From the NCBI RefSeq assembly GCF_001277345.1, contig NZ_LIUT01000001.1, positions 576,448 through 640,447 on the forward strand: a stretch of DNA of 64,000 nt. Reading direction: 5' to 3'. How positions within the stretch are numbered: position 1 is the first letter of the stretch; each line of letters opens with the position of its first letter. Of the stretch, positions 33,362 to 41,852 are shown piece after piece. The stretch comes from Paenibacillus solani (lineage in GTDB: Bacteria > Bacillota > Bacilli > Paenibacillales > Paenibacillaceae). The position numbers and the translations under genes were made by a program. The notes beneath the pieces were generated by a model that did no database searches, had not been told where the DNA came from, and saw only the letters and a list, made by a program, of their open reading frames with translations.

Positions 33362-34390
33362 ATGGGGAAAAGAGGGGATATAAACGTCCTCATCATCGGA
33401 TCGGAAAAAATCGCTTCCTATAAAATCGGCATTGAGCAGCCGCTTCGCTATCTGCAGAAGATGGGAGTCTGCGAATTTGACATCAGATCCGATAGTGAGG
33501 TGGACAGATCAAGGCTAGCTGATGCGGATATCGTGCTCTTCTTCCGAACGGTTCAGCCTGAAGCATACAAGCTCCTAGAGATGGCCCGGGAGATGGGAAA
33601 AAAAACGGTGTATGTCATCGACGACCATTTTATCGCGATGTCTCCGGGTTCGGATATGGGACGATATTACCATGATTCTTCACGAAGAAAGACGTATGTT
33701 AAATTTCTGAAAAACGCCCAAATCGTAAAGGTTGCTTCCAGTTTTTTTGCCAACCATCTTGATACACATTTTAGTCCCCAGAAAATAGTGTATTTTCCGG
33801 GAAGCGTTGATTTCTCTGTTATTTCCGGTTTGAAAAAGAACCGTAAAGAAGAAGGGAAAGTCTTAATCGGGTATGAAGGCGGAAAAAAACAAGTGGCTTT
33901 TGAACCCGTTATCGGAGCACTGAACAAAATCATTGGGAAATACGGGGATAAACTCAGAATTGAGTTCTGCGGGTATGCGCCTGATGAACTCAAAGAGAAA
34001 CCTCAAGTCTTTACGGAATCCTATGACGAGAACTATAAAAACTTTTTAAAGCGTCTCTATCGGTCAAACTGGGATATCGGGTTGGCGCCATTGGAACGAA
34101 CGCTGCTGCATGATTGCAAAAGCAACAATAAATTCCGCGAATATTCCGCCTGTAGGATTGCGGGCATTTATACTTCCTCTCCAGCTTACGAAGAATGGGT
34201 AACCGGGAAGGAAAACGGTCTGATTGTTTCCAGTACTAGTGATGATTGGTATGAAGCTATGGTCCAACTGATAGAGCAACCGGAACTGCGGCAGAGTATT
34301 AGTGAACATGCCGAACAAGTAGCATGGGCGAATTTTTCAGTGGAAGCTTGCGCCGAACGATGGCGCTCACAAATTCTAATGTCGGAATAA
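33362..34390 (+). CDS. GT4-like glycosyltransferase, untagged paralogue
   Basis: A 342-residue paralogue of the enzymes at 21769 and 32137. It shows 'NVLIIGSEKIASYKI', 'PLRYLQKMGV', 'GKKTVYVIDDHFIAMS', 'LIGYEGGKKQVAFEPVIGAL', 'NWDIGLAPLERTLL', 'CKSNNKFREYSACRIAGIYT'. It is closest to the 21769 gene. No tag or basic head. ATG 33362 is preceded by GGGGGAGAGAGCGGGA. The upstream in-frame ATG at 33260 lies inside the previous gene. It is followed 27 bases later by the aminotransferase gene in the same transcript. Confidence 0.85.
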   Translation: MGKRGDINVLIIGSEKIASYKIGIEQPLRYLQKMGVCEFDIRSDSEVDRSRLADADIVLFFRTVQPEAYKLLEMAREMGKKTVYVIDDHFIAMSPGSDMGRYYHDSSRRKTYVKFLKNAQIVKVASSFFANHLDTHFSPQKIVYFPGSVDFSVISGLKKNRKEEGKVLIGYEGGKKQVAFEPVIGALNKIIGKYGDKLRIEFCGYAPDELKEKPQVFTESYDENYKNFLKRLYRSNWDIGLAPLERTLLHDCKSNNKFREYSACRIAGIYTSSPAYEEWVTGKENGLIVSSTSDDWYEAMVQLIEQPELRQSISEHAEQVAWANFSVEACAERWRSQILMSE

Positions 34391-34417
34391 CGAGGGATAA
34401 CGAAAGGGGAGGTTCAC

Positions 34418-35551
34418 TTGGACCATAAGCTGATACCTGTTCTTCAACCGAGTATAGGTCAAGAGGAAATTGACGCTGTGTCGGATGTTTTACGGTCCGG
34501 ATGGCTTGGTCTTGGCCCCAAAACGGAACAGTTTGAGCAAGAATTCGCCAAGTACGTCGGCAGTCGTTTTGCGGTTGCGCTTAACTCCGGTACGGCTGCG
34601 CTCCATCTGGCCATGGACATTTTGGGGATTGGGCCCGGAGACGAGGTGATCGTTCCTTCCATTACGTTCATATCCACTGTCCATGCCGTTAGTTATGTGG
34701 GAGCAACGCCGGTTTTTGCGGATATTGAACCCGATACGATGAACATTTCTCCGGCAGATATCGAACGGAAAATTACGGATAAAACGAAGGCAATTATCGT
34801 CGTTCACATGGGTGGGCATCCCTGCGACATGGATACGATCCATGAGTTGGCGAATTCCAGAGGCATCAAGGTAGTGGAAGATGCTGCGCATGCGTGCGGC
34901 GCGGAATATAAAGGCAAAAAGATTGGCTCCATCAGCGATATCACCTGCTTCAGTTTTCACGCAGTCAAAAATTTGACGAGTGGTGAAGGCGGGGCGATCA
35001 CCTGCAATACAGAGTGGATGAATCGTAAGCTGCGTGAGAAGCGGTGGGTTGGTATTTCCCGGGATACGTGGATACGATCGTCGCATGAAAAGGTGTATGC
35101 ATGGCAGTATTTCGTTGATGACGTAGGGTATAAATATCATATGAATGATATGCAGGCTGCAATCGGGCTCGTTCAGTTAAAAAAGCTGCACCAATTGAAC
35201 GGAAGACGAAAAGAAATAGCGGCTCACTACCAATCCGAATTAAATGACTTGGAATGGCTGGAACTTCCTCAGGAACAAATGTATGCTCATAGCTCCTGGC
35301 ATTTGTTCCAAGTTAAATTCAGCAAAGAAAACTCGAGAGATCGCATGATTGGCCACTTGCAGGAACACAATATCGCGACGGGTGTTCATTACTATCCATG
35401 TCACCTGCATCCTAGCTACCTGCATTTAAAAGCCATCGTGCCGTTATCCTCAGACATCTGGAAAAGAATTCTAACTCTTCCCATTCATCCGAATATCACA
35501 GAAGAGGATATGGATCGGATCATAACCCGTATAAGGGAGTTTAAGCCATGA
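34418..35551 (+). CDS. DegT/DnrJ/EryC1/StrS-family sugar aminotransferase
   Basis: A 377-residue PLP-dependent aminotransferase that puts an amino group on a keto nucleotide sugar. Signs: 'LNSGTAALHLAM' phosphate loop (56-67), D155 in 'VVEDAAHACGA', the Schiff-base lysine K184 in 'SFHAVKNLTSGEGG', and 'KYHMNDMQAAIGLVQL'. The likely substrate is the 4-keto-6-deoxy sugar made by RfbB downstream, by analogy with SpsC of the B. subtilis spore polysaccharide operon. The exact product is unproven. The start is TTG 34418 with AAAGGGGAGG 7 bases upstream. The stop overlaps the next start (ATGA). Confidence 0.9.
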   Translation: MDHKLIPVLQPSIGQEEIDAVSDVLRSGWLGLGPKTEQFEQEFAKYVGSRFAVALNSGTAALHLAMDILGIGPGDEVIVPSITFISTVHAVSYVGATPVFADIEPDTMNISPADIERKITDKTKAIIVVHMGGHPCDMDTIHELANSRGIKVVEDAAHACGAEYKGKKIGSISDITCFSFHAVKNLTSGEGGAITCNTEWMNRKLREKRWVGISRDTWIRSSHEKVYAWQYFVDDVGYKYHMNDMQAAIGLVQLKKLHQLNGRRKEIAAHYQSELNDLEWLELPQEQMYAHSSWHLFQVKFSKENSRDRMIGHLQEHNIATGVHYYPCHLHPSYLHLKAIVPLSSDIWKRILTLPIHPNITEEDMDRIITRIREFKP

Positions 35552-36723
35552 GAAAACTGTTGGTTCTAGGTGCAGGAATCTCTCAGCTTCCATTAATCGA
35601 AACTGCGAAAAGAATGGGGTTGTACGTCATTGTTGTGAGCCGCTATGGGAACTACCCGGGATTTGCCCAGGCTGACAAGGTTTATTATGAGGATACAACC
35701 GATATGGATAAGGTAGTTGAAATCGCCCGTCTTGAAGGAATTCATGGAATCTGTACAACGGGCACGGATGTGGCCGTCAAGTCGGTTGGCAAAGTAGTGG
35801 ATGAATTGGGAGTGAGCGGATTAAGTTATGAATCCGCTCAACTCTCTTCAAATAAATGGAAGATGAAACAGGCTTTTATGAAACATGGCGTAAGAACAGC
35901 CCGGTATCTAAAGGTCACAACTTTAGAGGAAGCATACAACGCTTTCGAAGTATTATCACCACCTCTCATCTTTAAAGCTGTGGACGGTGGAGCGAGTAAA
36001 GGTATTGTGAAGGTGGCGGATATCGCCCATGTGGACTACGCATACGAAACGGTGAGAAAGGATACGAAACTGGATTTTTTTATTGTTGAAGAGTTTATTG
36101 AAGGAACCGAGTTTGGTGCACAGGCATTTGTTTATGATAACCAAATTCAGTTCATTATGCCGCACGGAGACTTTGTCTTTTATGGAGATACTGGAGTTCC
36201 CATCGGTCATTATGTCCCATACAATTTACCAAAAGAAGTGGAGCAAGATCTTTTCTCACAGTTAAAACAGAGTATCGACGCGTTAAAATTAAATAATTGT
36301 GCAATTAATGCAGACTTTATTTTAAGAGACGGGCAAGTGTATGTCCTTGAAATAGGAGGCAGAGCAGGAGCAACATGCTTACCTGAACTTGTGTCTACTT
36401 TTTATGGATTCGATTACTATGAGCAGATCGTCAGGGCAGCTCTTCGTATGGATCCTAGCTTCACTTTGAATTCTTCAACCCCCTGCGCGTGTGAACTTCT
36501 TATCGTTGATAAGGATGGGGATATAACGGAAATTGAGAATGAGAATGATGATAATGAGAATATTATCCAGATATCATTTGATTACCATATAGGCGAAAAG
36601 GTAAATAAATTCAAGGTTGGCACGGACCGAATTGGTCAGATTATCGTTAAAGGAGACCGTTTGGAGGAAGTGCTGAACCTGTTGGAAGAAGTGAAAGAGA
36701 AGATAAGAATCGAACTAGGTTAG
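35548..36723 (+). CDS. ATP-grasp ligase (carbamoyl-phosphate-synthase-like)
   Basis: A 391-residue ATP-grasp enzyme of the PylC/CarB-like class, which joins a carboxylate to an amine through an acyl phosphate. Residues 1-100 are the Rossmann-like N-domain ('KLLVLGAGISQLPLIETAKR'). The ATP-grasp core has 'PLIFKAVDGGASKGIVKV', 'FFIVEEFIEGTEFGAQAFVY' and the metal ligands in 'CAINADFILRDGQVYVLEIG' and 'GRAGAT'. A small C-terminal domain follows from about 310, interrupted by an acidic 'ENENDDNEN' loop. It is coupled to the aminotransferase by a four-base overlap, so it may attach an amino acid or other acid to the new amino group. A terminator closes the transcript. Confidence 0.8.
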   Translation: MRKLLVLGAGISQLPLIETAKRMGLYVIVVSRYGNYPGFAQADKVYYEDTTDMDKVVEIARLEGIHGICTTGTDVAVKSVGKVVDELGVSGLSYESAQLSSNKWKMKQAFMKHGVRTARYLKVTTLEEAYNAFEVLSPPLIFKAVDGGASKGIVKVADIAHVDYAYETVRKDTKLDFFIVEEFIEGTEFGAQAFVYDNQIQFIMPHGDFVFYGDTGVPIGHYVPYNLPKEVEQDLFSQLKQSIDALKLNNCAINADFILRDGQVYVLEIGGRAGATCLPELVSTFYGFDYYEQIVRAALRMDPSFTLNSSTPCACELLIVDKDGDITEIENENDDNENIIQISFDYHIGEKVNKFKVGTDRIGQIIVKGDRLEEVLNLLEEVKEKIRIELG

Positions 36724-36740
36724 ATCATCAATTATATCGA

Positions 36741-36776
36741 AATCTCGATCTTGCAAATTTGCGATCGAGATTTTTT
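36741..36776 (+). terminator. Rho-independent terminator of the long glycosylation transcript
   Basis: AATCTCGATC (36741-36750) pairs perfectly with GATCGAGATT (36763-36772), followed by TTTT. Confidence 0.9.
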
Positions 36777-36895
36777 ACAATGCCGAGTGTGTTGCCTATA
36801 ACCTAACTTGGCAATAGGCATATAAATAATTAGGGAGCGATAAGACCGACGTCGCGGTTTACGCTTGATCAAAACTATCGTACCGGAGGCAGCAA

Positions 36896-37453
36896 ATGAA
36901 AATTACCGATACAAAGCTCGAAGGTGTGAAACGGATTGAACCGGTGGTTCATCAGGACCATCGGGGATTTTTTATGGAAAGTTTTAATGATCAAAACCTT
37001 CAAGAATGTGGCATTGCTCATCGTTTTATTCAGGACAATCACTCGATGTCACGTGAGGCGGGTATCATTAGAGGCCTTCATTACCAGTTGTCCCCTAAGG
37101 GACAAACGAAATTGATCCGTGTTGTAAGCGGAGCGATTTATGACGTTGTTGTTGATATACGGGTGGGCTCCCCTACCTATGGACAATGGCAAAGTTTTAT
37201 TTTGTCCGCGGACAATTACCATCAACTTCTCGTTCCGAAAGGGTTCGCACATGGTTTTTGTACGTTAGTGCCGGATACCGAAGTCATCTATAAGGTCGAT
37301 GCTTATTATTCGGCAGAGCATGATCGTGGTATTGCATGGAATGATCCGGATCTTAATATCGATTGGCCTGTATACCATCCTGTTCTCTCGGATAAAGATT
37401 CGAAGCATCCGTTCTTGGCTTCCGCGGAAAATAACTTTATATATGAAGGGTGA
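36896..37453 (+). CDS. rfbC: dTDP-4-dehydrorhamnose 3,5-epimerase
   Basis: A 185-residue cupin-fold epimerase of the RmlC family. It converts dTDP-4-keto-6-deoxy-D-glucose to the L-lyxo form. Family landmarks: 'DHRGFFMESFN', 'FIQDNHSMS', 'GIIRGLHYQ' with catalytic H62, 'GAIYDVVVDIR' and 'GFAHGFCTL', and 'DAYYSAEHDRGIAWNDPDL' with the stacking tyrosine. The length is typical. The start at ATG 36896 has CGGAGGCAGCAA upstream. It is followed six bases later by rfbB. It starts a new transcript after a terminator. Confidence 0.95.
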   Translation: MKITDTKLEGVKRIEPVVHQDHRGFFMESFNDQNLQECGIAHRFIQDNHSMSREAGIIRGLHYQLSPKGQTKLIRVVSGAIYDVVVDIRVGSPTYGQWQSFILSADNYHQLLVPKGFAHGFCTLVPDTEVIYKVDAYYSAEHDRGIAWNDPDLNIDWPVYHPVLSDKDSKHPFLASAENNFIYEG

Positions 37454-37459
37454 AGTGGC

Positions 37460-38446
37460 ATGAAGATCGTTGTCACAGGCGGCGCAGGATTTATAGGTAG
37501 CAACTTTATTCGATATATGCTGGCTCAATATTCCCATGACGAAATTATTAACGTGGACTTGTTAACTTATGCCGGAAATTTAAGGAACTTAAAGGATGTG
37601 CAGGATAATCCGAAGTACGAATTTGTGAAGGCGGATATTGCCGATCGTTCATCATTAGAGCCCATCTTTAAAAAGGGGGTAGATGCAGTTGTTAATTTTG
37701 CAGCTGAGTCGCATGTCGATCGAAGTATTATTCAACCTGAAGTATTTGTAAAAACCAATGTACTAGGAACCCAGACGCTCCTTGATTTATCCAGACAATA
37801 TGGTATTAGCAAGTTTGTTCAGGTCTCGACGGATGAAGTATACGGAACGCTTGGAGATACAGGGTTATTTACCGAAAATTCACCCCTTCAGCCCAATAGT
37901 CCTTATTCTGCAAGTAAGGCAGGCGCCGACTTGCTTGTACGAGCTTATTATGAGACCTTCGGCTTACCGATCAATATTACTCGTTGTTCAAATAATTATG
38001 GTCCTTACCAGTTTCCCGAGAAATTGATTCCGCTCATCATATATAATGCCATGCAAAATATTCCGATTCCAGTATACGGCGATGGCTTGAATGTACGCGA
38101 CTGGCTATATGTAGAAGATCATTGCCGAGCTATCGATCTGGTGTTGCGTGGTGGCCAGGCTGGCGAAATATATAATATCGGCGGGAATAATGAAAGAAAT
38201 AATTTGCAGGTCATTCGCACGATCCTGACACAGCTGAACAAATCTAAATCCTTGATTCAGCATATCGAAGATCGTCCCGGGCATGATCGTCGCTACGCAA
38301 TTAATGCGGATAAGATAAGAACAGAGCTTGGTTGGACGCCGCAATATAATTACGAGAGCGGCATTCGTGAGACGATTCGATGGTATCAGGACAACTCAGC
38401 TTGGTTGGAGCAAGTGCTGACACAGTCTGGAGACGGGTTTGATTAA
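37460..38446 (+). CDS. rfbB: dTDP-glucose 4,6-dehydratase
   Basis: A 328-residue short-chain dehydrogenase/reductase of the RmlB family. It converts dTDP-glucose to dTDP-4-keto-6-deoxyglucose with bound NAD. The NAD site GGAGFIGSNF lies at 7-16, the active-site Thr-Asp-Glu at 124-126 ('VSTDEVYGTL') and YSASK (Y149, K153). 'NNYGPYQFPEKLIPL' and 'PVYGDGLNVRDWLYVEDH' are family blocks. It shares a transcript with rfbC and a pathway with rfbA at 27.5 kb. RfbD, needed to finish L-rhamnose, is not in the window, leaving the keto sugar available to the DegT aminotransferase. Confidence 0.95.
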   Translation: MKIVVTGGAGFIGSNFIRYMLAQYSHDEIINVDLLTYAGNLRNLKDVQDNPKYEFVKADIADRSSLEPIFKKGVDAVVNFAAESHVDRSIIQPEVFVKTNVLGTQTLLDLSRQYGISKFVQVSTDEVYGTLGDTGLFTENSPLQPNSPYSASKAGADLLVRAYYETFGLPINITRCSNNYGPYQFPEKLIPLIIYNAMQNIPIPVYGDGLNVRDWLYVEDHCRAIDLVLRGGQAGEIYNIGGNNERNNLQVIRTILTQLNKSKSLIQHIEDRPGHDRRYAINADKIRTELGWTPQYNYESGIRETIRWYQDNSAWLEQVLTQSGDGFD

Positions 38447-38511
38447 CGACGGCTGGCTCTAATTTTGTTGTGCATTTCACCGAGATAAATCAGGTCTTTA
38501 TAATGGAACGT

Positions 38512-38549
38512 ACGCCGATGGATGTCATCATCTAATCGGTGTTTTTTTG
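38512..38549 (+). terminator. Rho-independent terminator after rfbB
   Basis: ACGCCGATGGATG pairs with CATCTAATCGGTGT around a short loop, followed by a seven-T run. Confidence 0.8.
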
Positions 38550-38668
38550 TAGAAATTAGGCGAGATCCACAGTTATCTTCCATGTTAAAACCTTTCAGCA
38601 TACCGGCTCTGCCCCAAGGCCATCCTATACGATGTTAATACATTCATTATAGAGATGGAGGATGAATC

Positions 38669-39811
38669 ATGATGAAATCCAAGGCTCTCAACCTGACCGT
38701 CTCCACAGCATTGCTGCTCAGTATGGCTGCGGTAGCAGGATGCGGTAACACTAATGATGGGAACACAACGCGCACGAACAGTGTGGACACTGGCCGTATC
38801 GGTGTGAATTCAGTGCGGAATAACCAAAATGCCGGCACCACACGGCAGCATGATCTGACGAACCTGAAATACAGCAAAACGTTGTCGGATAAAGTTTCCG
38901 ATATCAGTGGTGTAGGTCGAGCCCACGTATTTGTAACGAATCGTAATGCTTATGTTTCGCTGTCCAGAAATGGTATGAACACAATTAATGACACGAACAC
39001 CAGCAGCAACAACGGTCGTGTTACAGGCATGAGTACGGGAGCTAATCGTAATTCTACAAATGGTACAATGACTGGGAATGGCACAACGAATGTCAGAAAC
39101 CGGACATTTGGCACTTCAGGAACAGGCAGTGTTGGTATTCTCCGCGGAATGGCCAATGACACAAGACGCGGGGTAGAAAACACGACAGGTTTGGGCCGAA
39201 ATGCCGATAACCGTGGTTTTGGTGTGAATGGAACAACCAATGGCGGCTTTGGCGGCGGCAATTTTAATACGTTGAATGGAAATCGTACAAATGGTCTTAT
39301 GGGTACTAATGGAACCGGATTGGGTACTAACGGAACCCGTACGAATGGACTTATGGGTACCAATGGTACAGGAACTACTAGCATGGGTACAAATAATACG
39401 CTTGGCGGAACGAACGGTGCGACGGATAACACCTTTATAGGAACAGGCATCAACGGTGTTCCTTATGGAACTTACAGTAATAATAATATGGGCATGATGA
39501 GTACTAATCGTGAAGAAGTACCAGAGCATGTCCGTCAAGAAATCACGAGCAAGATCCGCAAGACTGCACCACATATCAGTCAAGTATATGTTTCCACAGA
39601 TGATGATTTTTATCAGCATGCCAACGGTTTTGCAAATGGCGACAATGCAAATAATACCCTTGGAACGCTTTCGCGTGATTTTGGATCGTGGATTAACCGC
39701 GTATTCCCATTGAACCTTGGTGGTCGCAACGGCATGAACGATACCCGCGGCAATTTGATGAAGAATGACACGGACGACGGTTGGTTTGGTGGTAATCGGA
39801 ACAGCCGGTAA
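38669..39811 (+). CDS. YhcN/YlaJ-type spore lipoprotein with a long Asn/Thr/Gly-rich insert
   Basis: A 380-residue lipoprotein. The signal peptide ends in the lipobox 'AVAGC' (Cys25). Residues about 62-105 ('LTNLKYSKTLSDKVSDISGV', 'AHVFVTNRNAYVSL') and about 285-335 ('VPEHVRQEITSKIRKTAPHI', 'QVYVSTDDDF') are the two halves of the YhcN/YlaJ domain found in sporulation lipoproteins. They are separated by about 180 residues of Asn, Thr and Gly repeats, including two near-copies of 'TNGLMGTNGTG'. The family is usually forespore-made and inner-membrane-associated. The start has ATGGAGGATGAATC upstream. Confidence 0.85.
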   Translation: MMKSKALNLTVSTALLLSMAAVAGCGNTNDGNTTRTNSVDTGRIGVNSVRNNQNAGTTRQHDLTNLKYSKTLSDKVSDISGVGRAHVFVTNRNAYVSLSRNGMNTINDTNTSSNNGRVTGMSTGANRNSTNGTMTGNGTTNVRNRTFGTSGTGSVGILRGMANDTRRGVENTTGLGRNADNRGFGVNGTTNGGFGGGNFNTLNGNRTNGLMGTNGTGLGTNGTRTNGLMGTNGTGTTSMGTNNTLGGTNGATDNTFIGTGINGVPYGTYSNNNMGMMSTNREEVPEHVRQEITSKIRKTAPHISQVYVSTDDDFYQHANGFANGDNANNTLGTLSRDFGSWINRVFPLNLGGRNGMNDTRGNLMKNDTDDGWFGGNRNSR

Positions 39812-39823
39812 AACCTTCACAAC

Positions 39824-39876
39824 AAAAGGAGCTGCCCTTTAGGAATGATATCATCCCTAAATAAGGCAGCTCCTTT
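39824..39876. terminator. Bidirectional terminator
   Basis: AAAGGAGCTGCC (39826 onward) pairs with GGCAGCTCCTTT, with an inner stem TTTAGGAATGATATCATCCCTAA. It lies between the convergent lipoprotein and nagA genes. Confidence 0.9.
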
Positions 39877-39939
39877 GCTTGTTACGGATTCAAGCTTGAT
39901 TATATTCTCAAGCTCGATTATGAGGCGATCCATGCTTGA

Positions 39940-41124
39940 TTAATGCTTGCGTTGTCCTTGAATCCAGACCCCTTGAAGCTCTAAATCGCTTGACAGCAAC
40001 AGAACGTCGGCAAGTTTGCCGGACTCAAGGGATCCGGTGCAATCCGCTATGCCGATCTTTCTGGCAGGATTGGTACTAGCTGCTTCGGAGGCCTGCTCAA
40101 TGCTTAAGCCGACCTTTCGTACCAGCATTTGAAAGCCTCTGATCATTGTCAGTGTACTTCCTGCCAGGCTATCTCTATTGTCCTTAAGTGTAGCGATACC
40201 GTTCTCTACGACAACCGGCAGATCGCCAAGCGTATATTCTCCGTCAGGCATACCGGTAGCAGACATGGCATCGGTAATCAGAATCAGATTTTCTCTTGGT
40301 TTCATGCGGGCCAAAATCTGCATAGCGGCGGGGTGTACGTGAATGCCGTCAGCTATGATTTCGCAGCTTAAACGGTCATCACCCAGCATTGCACCCACCA
40401 CACCAGGCTTACGATGATGTAGTCCAGTCATCGCATTGAATGTATGCACACCATGGCTGAGACCTGCTTCGACTGCGGTCTCCACCTCTTCATAAGTAGC
40501 ATCTGTATGTCCCAGCGCAGCCACAATCCCGTGGTCTCTTAGCCAAGAGATCGCCTTAAGCGCACCTTCACGTTCCGGTGCGAGCGTTACTTGGCGAACC
40601 AGCTCGGGATAGGTGGATGCCCATTCTTCCAGCCAGTCGATATTGGCATGGACGATATGCTCGGGATTCTGTGCGCCAGGCCATTTTGGACTGATGAAGG
40701 GTCCTTCGAGATGCACGCCTGCCAATTTCGTATATGGCATTCCCTGTTTACGGTAGTCATCAACTTCCCGTAGTACATGGTCGATAGCTGCTTTAGGGGC
40801 TGTCATCGTGGTGGCGAGCATGGTCGTTGTTCCCTGTGAACTGTGGAAGCTTGTGATTTTATCCAGGACTTCCTTAGAGGCATCCATGAAGTCTTCGCCG
40901 TTACCCCCGTGTACGTGGATATCAACAAAGCCTGGAAGGATGTAGCCATCCGGTTGTTGAATGACTTCCGATGCAGCTTGTTTCAGTTCGTTTGGAAGCT
41001 CGGAAACAATGCCGGCATAGGCAATATTCTCTCCATGGATAGCCAACACGCCATCATCACATATGCCTGCTGGTGTCACTACTCGACCATACAATAGCTG
41101 AACAGCTTCTCGGTATTCACTCAT
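39940..41124 (-). CDS. nagA: N-acetylglucosamine-6-phosphate deacetylase
   Basis: A 394-residue amidohydrolase that removes acetate from GlcNAc-6-phosphate. The metal motif 'DIHVHGGNGEDFMDAS' lies near residue 63, 'HLEGPFISP' near 135 carries the metal-binding Glu, then 'ALGHTDATYEEV', 'HTFNAMTGLHHRKPG', and the catalytic Asp in 'LITDAMSATGM'. It overlaps nagB by four bases (ATGA), forming nagB-nagA behind the RpiR regulator, which leads its own nag operon on the minus strand. The pathway feeds amino sugar back to fructose-6-phosphate. Confidence 0.95.
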   Translation of the reverse strand: MSEYREAVQLLYGRVVTPAGICDDGVLAIHGENIAYAGIVSELPNELKQAASEVIQQPDGYILPGFVDIHVHGGNGEDFMDASKEVLDKITSFHSSQGTTTMLATTMTAPKAAIDHVLREVDDYRKQGMPYTKLAGVHLEGPFISPKWPGAQNPEHIVHANIDWLEEWASTYPELVRQVTLAPEREGALKAISWLRDHGIVAALGHTDATYEEVETAVEAGLSHGVHTFNAMTGLHHRKPGVVGAMLGDDRLSCEIIADGIHVHPAAMQILARMKPRENLILITDAMSATGMPDGEYTLGDLPVVVENGIATLKDNRDSLAGSTLTMIRGFQMLVRKVGLSIEQASEAASTNPARKIGIADCTGSLESGKLADVLLLSSDLELQGVWIQGQRKH

Positions 41125-41849
41125 ACAAGTAAACTCCCCGCACCTTGATCGAGAAGGACAACGACATTAGGATGGCACTGAAGAAGCGATGCCGGGCAAT
41201 CTGTCGTGATAGGTCCTTTCAAGGCACGCTTCACAGCTTCTGCTTTATCTTCGCCCCGAACGAGCAAGAGAATTTGACGAGCTTTCAGAATAGTAGCAAC
41301 CCCCATTGTAATCGCATGAGTTGGAACATCATCCAGTGAAGGGAAGAATCGAGCGTTGGCGTTCCGTGTCTTCTCTTGCAATTCAACGACATGAGTACCG
41401 CCGTTTAATGATTCACCCGGTTCGTTAAATCCGATATGTCCATTGTGACCAAGACCCAGGAGCTGCAGATCAACTGGACCAAATTGTTCCAGCATGTTGT
41501 CGTAATTCCGGCACTCCTCTTCTGGATCGGCCGCATTGCCATTCGGTACATGGGTATTTTCAATGTTGATATCCACATGGTTGAACAGCTTCTCGTTCAT
41601 GAAAGCCCGGTAGCTTTCAGGGTGATTCTCAGGAAGTCCAACGTATTCGTCCAGATTATAAGTAGTTGTCTGAGCAAAGCTGACCAGACCTTGACGGTTC
41701 ATTTCAATTAGTTTGTTGTAGAGCCCGATGGGTGTGCTTCCGGTAGCCAGTCCCAGTTTAGCACGGGGATTGGTGTGCAGCAGAGCGGAGATCAGGTTTG
41801 CGCCTGTTTGTACAAATTGTTCTTCATCCTTGAACGTGAAAATATTCAT
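41121..41849 (-). CDS. nagB: Glucosamine-6-phosphate deaminase
   Basis: A 242-residue isomerase/deaminase converting glucosamine-6-phosphate to fructose-6-phosphate and ammonia. Motifs: 'LGLATGSTPIGLYNKLIEMN', 'TTYNLDEYVGLP' with catalytic Asp, 'LLGLGHNGHIGFNEPGES' with the catalytic histidine, and 'ALKGPITTDCPASLLQ'. The length is that of the short Gram-positive form without the E. coli allosteric tail. It starts three bases after the regulator's stop and is coupled to nagA, so all three genes are one operon. Confidence 0.95.
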   Translation of the reverse strand: MNIFTFKDEEQFVQTGANLISALLHTNPRAKLGLATGSTPIGLYNKLIEMNRQGLVSFAQTTTYNLDEYVGLPENHPESYRAFMNEKLFNHVDINIENTHVPNGNAADPEEECRNYDNMLEQFGPVDLQLLGLGHNGHIGFNEPGESLNGGTHVVELQEKTRNANARFFPSLDDVPTHAITMGVATILKARQILLLVRGEDKAEAVKRALKGPITTDCPASLLQCHPNVVVLLDQGAGSLLV

Positions 41850-41852
41850 TGG

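Noticed and set aside
34490..35140. A 216-codon minus-strand frame opposite the aminotransferase
   Set aside because: The plus-strand gene is a clear DegT enzyme; the opposite frame has no recognisable protein features.
39116..39820. A 234-codon minus-strand frame opposite the YhcN-type lipoprotein
   Set aside because: It mirrors the low-complexity Asn/Thr/Gly DNA; its composition (Ile, Ser, Thr, Cys repeats) is an artefact of that and there is no ribosome binding site.
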